Shown in pieces: positions 60,021 through 64,000 of a DNA stretch of 64,000 nt; position 1 is the stretch's first letter; every line of letters begins with the position of its first letter. Below the pieces are notes generated by a model. That model did not search any database. It saw only the letters and a program-made list of their open reading frames with translations, and was not told where the DNA came from. This DNA is from Chrysogorgia sp. JL179-B06 (Eukaryota; Cnidaria; Anthozoa; Scleralcyonacea; Chrysogorgiidae): contig JAYKKM010000049.1 in assembly GCA_035772405.1 (NCBI GenBank), forward strand, positions 2,620,001 to 2,684,000. The letters run 5' to 3'. A program made the position numbers and the translations under genes.

Positions 60021-60665
60021 GCTTATAGCAACTAACGAGTATTCACTAAAAGTTTAAGAAATCATATAAAAAGCTCTAATAGACAAATAGGACAAGCTGA
60101 AAAGCTAAAACGAAACAGTATATAAACGAGAATCGGCACTCGACGGCTACCTGGAAATATCGTATGATTAACAATTCAATTCCCGCATCTCTTCGACTGT
60201 TTGATCATCCTCGAACCACAATTATGCCGACTGTAAACAGTCATCCTTCGAAAGTTTTAGACAAACAAACATTGAAAACGGAAGTAGTATTAACTGAATT
60301 TTCTAAGCGACCAATCATGGTCTACTATAAAAATTCCTTATAGTAGCTACGTCACAGAACACGATTAACGGCGCTAGTTCATAGTCTGTGGTTTTCAAAT
60401 TTCACAGACTATGATGTAGGCTAGCGGTCCGTACGCTCTCATACGGACCGCTCGTTAGCCAATCAGAAAGCGGGATTTGGTAGGATATACGGACCGGAAA
60501 AAATAAATGTAGGATATTTATCTATTGCGTTATTTGGACTCCTAATTGAAACGAAGTTGGATTATAAGTAAGAGTTAAACCCCGAGAACGTATTAAGAGA
60601 GGTATTAAGAGAGGTATTAAGCCAGATACACGTTAAAACAAGTCAATTTCAGTAGTTGTACTAAC

Positions 60666-60746
60666 CTTTCCGCCATTCTTCTCAATTTGTTGTAAGGCAA
60701 AAATTATTTTCTCTTTGTTATTCTTGTCCATCATTTTTCGTGAGAT
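60666..60746 (-). CDS. PACRGL: PACRGL-like gene, penultimate exon
   Basis: 27 codons, ISRKMMDKNNKEKI then IFALQQIEKNGGK, between a strong acceptor (...ctctcttggcag) and donor GTTAGT, both phase 0. It matches the SKRxMDKK...ALQxxExxGGK segment of PACRG-like (PACRGL) proteins, HEAT-like helical proteins related to the ciliary protein PACRG. Confidence 0.72.
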
Positions 60747-60999
60747 CTGCCAAGAGAGAAAATCAATTCAAAAATCCAAAGGACTGTTCATACATGGTCC
60801 GACACAGATTCGCTTAATTTTGTTCTTTTCGGAAATAATAACATATTCTGTGCGAAACGAAGAAAATTAAACGCGCACGATTTCATGCTTATAAAGAAAT
60901 TATCTGGAGTTGATGTAAGAGCTGCTTTCTGCTACCTTTCGTGTTGGTAAATTATATGATTTACTCAGCTGTCGCTAAACATACTTGTCTCAACTACAG

Positions 61000-61830
61000 C
61001 GATGGATTTACTGTGGGGTGCGGGGGGTGCGCAACCCCCCTAGCCTTGGCCAGAGGGGGTGCAGGGGGGTGCTATTTTTCATGATAAAGCAAAAAAATAT
61101 TAGAGACAAAATGAGATACAGTAATTTGAGTAATAACATGCATGATGATAAGTGAACTGTGAACAACAATTACAATTCAAATACAATAGTCAAGCAAGAC
61201 TAGTGACTAGTGCCTTGCTGTAGTGGTATTAGATATTCATGTGATTGTGACCATGACTAGACTATCTGTTGACTGTTGCATCACTTGCATGTATCATGTT
61301 TGATAATATTTTGCCAGCTTTGGCCCTTTGGATGCATCATGCATGCCTGATTCCTCTCTGACTCTGGAGTCTGGAACCCATCTAACTGATCGAAGCAATA
61401 TTTATATTTTTAAATTTTAATTCTCTTCTGCTTTTCAAAAGCATACTATGAAGTTCAGAGAATAGAATCTACTGTAATACACTATTAACTAATAACTATT
61501 ATATTTATAAACTTCTCCTTGTCCCTCAGTCCCTACAAGGCTACAACGAGCTACTCAGTAACTAAGTTGTACACTTGTACAGTTGTACTGCAGACTGCAT
61601 GGAGGCTGTTTTGCCAAATTGCCAGAATACTGATGCAGTGATGGGCGGGCGGCGCGCATGACCGCCAGAATACTGATGGGCGCGCGGCGCGCATGACCGA
61701 CACAATTTGGCAGAATACGAGTAGAATACACCAGAATACTGATGGACGCGCGGCGCGCATGACCGACACAACTCGGCACCAGAGCACCCCCGTCCCCCCT
61801 ACCAGATCATGCTGGATCCATCCCTGCTCA
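61000..61830. mobile_element. Possible hAT-type non-autonomous element in the PACRGL intron
   Basis: CAGCGATGGATTTACTG at the left and CTGGATCCATCCCTG at the right form imperfect inverted termini, each next to a G- or C-rich block (GGTGCGGGGGGTGCGC and CACCCCCGTCCCCC). No transposase was seen. Confidence 0.45.
61620..61775. repeat. Short tandem repeat with GCGCGCGGCGCGCATGACCG
   Basis: About three copies of CCAGAATACTGATGG plus GCGCGCGGCGCGCATGACCG, with spacing of 35 and 72 bp. Confidence 0.8.
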
Positions 61831-62033
61831 ACTATACTCGATATTAAATCATTTTTAAAGCTATGTTAGCTCAGATGAAAGGCAACAAGAAGAATTCCTT
61901 AATAGTCACCCTTTGAACAACCCGCGGGCAGCAAGGGTCTATAGAACTCCAGTCGATCGCCTTTTAGCCACTGAGCGTCACAGCATTTGTGTGAGTCAAA
62001 AACGAAGTTAGATTACGACCGTTTGTACTGTAC

Positions 62034-62141
62034 CATTGTCATCAAGCCTTTTAGATGAGGATTCAACTCTTCCATGACAACACCACTGAGCAGAACTAGG
62101 GCGTCCAATGTATTGGAGAATACTTCTGAATTTTGGGAAGA
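62034..62141 (-). CDS. PACRGL: PACRGL-like gene, internal exon
   Basis: 36 codons ending VVMEELNPHLKGLMTM, preceded by TLDALVLLSG. This matches the PACRGL segment in which a Leu-rich helix is followed by LNPHLKxLL. The acceptor is ...catttttag and the donor GTACAG; phase 0 joins directly to the exon at 60746. Upstream exons must lie outside the window or be hidden by the inserted elements. Confidence 0.72.
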
Positions 62142-62176
62142 CTAAAAATGAAATTCAATCAATTAATATTAACATT

Positions 62177-62344
62177 AGTAGTATAGTAAGTAGGGCTGCG
62201 AGCCCATTCGACTTCAAACGTGAGTATAAACACCAAAACATCATCAAATTTGCCAAGTCACGACTCGACAAATTTGATGATGTTTTGGTGTTTATACTCA
62301 CGTTTGAAGTCGAATAAGCTCGCAGCCCTACTTACTATACTACT
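62177..62344. repeat. 168-bp near-perfect palindrome
   Basis: 76-bp arms with two mismatches (AGTAGTATAGTAAGTAGGGC...CATCATCAAATTTG) around a 16-bp loop. It begins with AG and ends with CT, as Polinton terminal repeats do, and lies 550 bp from the polymerase ORF. A link to that element is only an inference. Confidence 0.9.
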
Positions 62345-62484
62345 ACAGCGATCGTTAGTCAATCTAGACACCCTTCACACATTTTCTACTAAATTGATGG
62401 CAAACACACGCGAGACTAGCGAGGCAATACCAAATTTATACTAAATCGCGACTCTCGCTAAATTTGACACCATTTCAGCCACAT

Positions 62485-62830
62485 TTAAAAAATAGAGAGT
62501 GTCGTTTCAAAATTCTCACAAATTTATGTCAAATTACATTTAGGAAAAAATAGAAAGTGTCATTTCAACATTTTCGCGTGTTAAAAAAAATAAAATGTGG
62601 TGCGAGCCCACTCTCACATATTAAAAAATAGAAAGTGTCATTTCAACATTTTCACAAATTTGTCGAATCACATTTAAAAAATAGAAAGTGCCGTCTCAAC
62701 ATTTTCACAAATTTGTCAAATCACATTTAAAAAATAGAAAGTGCCGTTTCAACATTTTCACAAATTTGTCAAATTACATTTAAAAAATAGTCGTTTAAAC
62801 ATTTTTACAAATTTATGTATCGTAAAAGTG
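62485..62830. repeat. 53-bp tandem array beside the polymerase gene
   Basis: Six copies of a unit with AAATAGAAAGTGTCATTTCA and ACATTTTCACAAATTTGTC, spaced 53-78 bp. It contains GGTGCGAGCCCACTCTCACA between the second and third copies. Confidence 0.8.
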
Positions 62831-62895
62831 TCTCACGCGTGATAAAATTGCCACCTGTTATGCAAATTAGATTATTGCCACCTGTTAATAATAGA

Positions 62896-64000
62896 TTAGT
62901 CCGTTTGTTCACTATTTTCAGTGTTTGTCGCCTCACCTCTCACTTCAATGTTTTTGTGACCATACGCGTAGGAGTCAATACCATTTTCTAAAAGGTATCG
63001 TTTATCATCAAAACAGGATAGCGACACTTTATTAATTTCGTAACTACCGAGCTGATGTTTGACACTTCTAATGGTCTTCATTGTGTGTCGCAATTGTTTC
63101 TGCTCAAGTAACACACTTTTGTAATCTTCGTGTCTGATCACTTTTTTAATTATATTCTTTCTAATACCTTTAGCGGTTTTCCCGCCGCCTCCACCCTCTT
63201 TCAAATAGCTGTACATTTTACTGCGCAACCCGACGAACTCGACAATTGGCGTTCCAGCGCACTCGTCCTTCATCTTCCCAATAACTTTCTTATTCTCTCT
63301 AAAAAAGAATGGGCTATCTGCAGGATAGTCGCTATTGTCGAACTTTTCGCACTCCATCATAAAGTCGGAATAAACGTCGTCAGTTTTGATTGAGTACAAC
63401 AGACTGTCAGTGTCAGTGAAGTGCAATCTACAGGTGTCGCTAGAGTACTTTTTCATAATATAATTGTAGTGAAAATTGTACATCAGCGTTTTACTCAAGT
63501 CTAGTATGCACATACCCACATATGCAGGTCTATTTAGTGTCAACGTTTCTTTAACTTTGTGGACAGCAACTAAGTTCTCGCTAAATATCTTGCAAGACAC
63601 AAACGTTGGCTTTGAGACAAGCTTTTTAAATTTCTCCGCAGTGGTCACTAATCTTACGTCCACACGCTTCCTCAAGTTTTCCATCGTTTTTCCGAACACA
63701 CTGTTGTTCATCAACTTGAAGAAGTCCTTCTCAAAAGCGTTCTTAGCCGCAGTTCTTTTGACTGTGTTAAAGTCGATGTACTTGCCTAACCACTTGGACT
63801 GGTCAAACTGCAGGACCCTGTGAACCTTTTTGATTTTTAGTCCAAGATCCGTGTACAACTGCAGATTTCCATAGTGACACACATACTTTTTTTTGTTCAT
63901 CAAATTAGTCACCAACTTTTTCACACCACCAACACTCACGTTAAACTTATTTTTGATTTTTGTGCAGTACTCCGACAACATATCAACAGTTATCTCCATC
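62896..64000 (-). CDS. Protein-primed family B DNA polymerase, C-terminal part (Polinton/Maverick-like)
   Basis: Open from the window edge to a stop at 62896 (at least 367 residues, 5' end missing). It has a polymerase motif-B-like NNSVFGKTMEN (98-108 of the visible part), the catalytic motif C TDTDS (195-199) and a GLRSKMYSYL block (motif KxY-like). These occur in protein-primed PolB of Polinton/Maverick elements and related viruses. Such elements integrate into animal genomes. No frameshift is seen in this part. The other element genes would lie to the right. Confidence 0.88.
   Translation of the reverse strand, partial: MEITVDMLSEYCTKIKNKFNVSVGGVKKLVTNLMNKKKYVCHYGNLQLYTDLGLKIKKVHRVLQFDQSKWLGKYIDFNTVKRTAAKNAFEKDFFKLMNNSVFGKTMENLRKRVDVRLVTTAEKFKKLVSKPTFVSCKIFSENLVAVHKVKETLTLNRPAYVGMCILDLSKTLMYNFHYNYIMKKYSSDTCRLHFTDTDSLLYSIKTDDVYSDFMMECEKFDNSDYPADSPFFFRENKKVIGKMKDECAGTPIVEFVGLRSKMYSYLKEGGGGGKTAKGIRKNIIKKVIRHEDYKSVLLEQKQLRHTMKTIRSVKHQLGSYEINKVSLSCFDDKRYLLENGIDSYAYGHKNIEVRGEATNTENSEQTD

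Overview
The window looks like nuclear DNA of a metazoan, most likely an anthozoan cnidarian (coral or sea anemone). The evidence is small GT-AG exons in very long introns, many palindromic MITEs, CR1-like and Penelope-like retroelements, hammerhead ribozymes, TTAGGG-type interstitial repeats, and a P2X7-C-terminus-like coding exon. No bacterial or organellar features were seen. The taxon is an inference.

The main gene is one complete M13 (neprilysin/endothelin-converting-enzyme family) metallopeptidase on the minus strand, running from a start codon at 45101 to a stop at 8889. I assembled 18 coding exons by hand. Every junction is GT-AG and phase-compatible, giving 2,289 nt including the stop (762 aa). 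The product is a type II membrane protein with an intact HExxH zinc motif. Four otherwise highly conserved positions are changed: the third zinc ligand Glu is Gln, the active-site His near the C-terminus is Tyr, the substrate-binding Asn-Ala pair is Ala-Thr, and the first extracellular Cys pair is lost. It may be a pseudo-peptidase or a re-purposed one.

The introns of this gene are packed with repeats. Eleven of its 17 introns hold a different tandem array: two hexamer arrays, an inverted 15-bp minisatellite, AAT, GAT and GAT/ATA arrays, a 26-bp minisatellite, and CAACA, GGTGGTGCC, GACA and CCAA arrays. Intron 14 holds a nearly full-length but frameshifted CR1-like LINE with a 2A-like motif in its first ORF. 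Intron 15 holds hAT and LINE fragments and a nested MITE. Intron 1 holds a TTAA-flanked inverted-repeat element carrying a spliceable P2X7-like first exon, and a hammerhead-bearing hairpin.

Upstream of the M13 gene (45.1-60 kb) there is a field of mobile elements. It includes a partial dimer of a 280-bp hammerhead retrozyme inside a larger inverted-repeat element, a Penelope-like RT fragment, stacked LINE 3' fragments, nested TTAA elements and palindromic MITEs. At 60.6-62.1 kb lie two exons of a PACRGL-like gene (minus strand) whose 5' part lies outside the window. The right end (62.9-64 kb) holds the C-terminal half of a protein-primed B-family DNA polymerase of Polinton/Maverick type, next to a 168-bp palindrome and a 53-bp tandem array.
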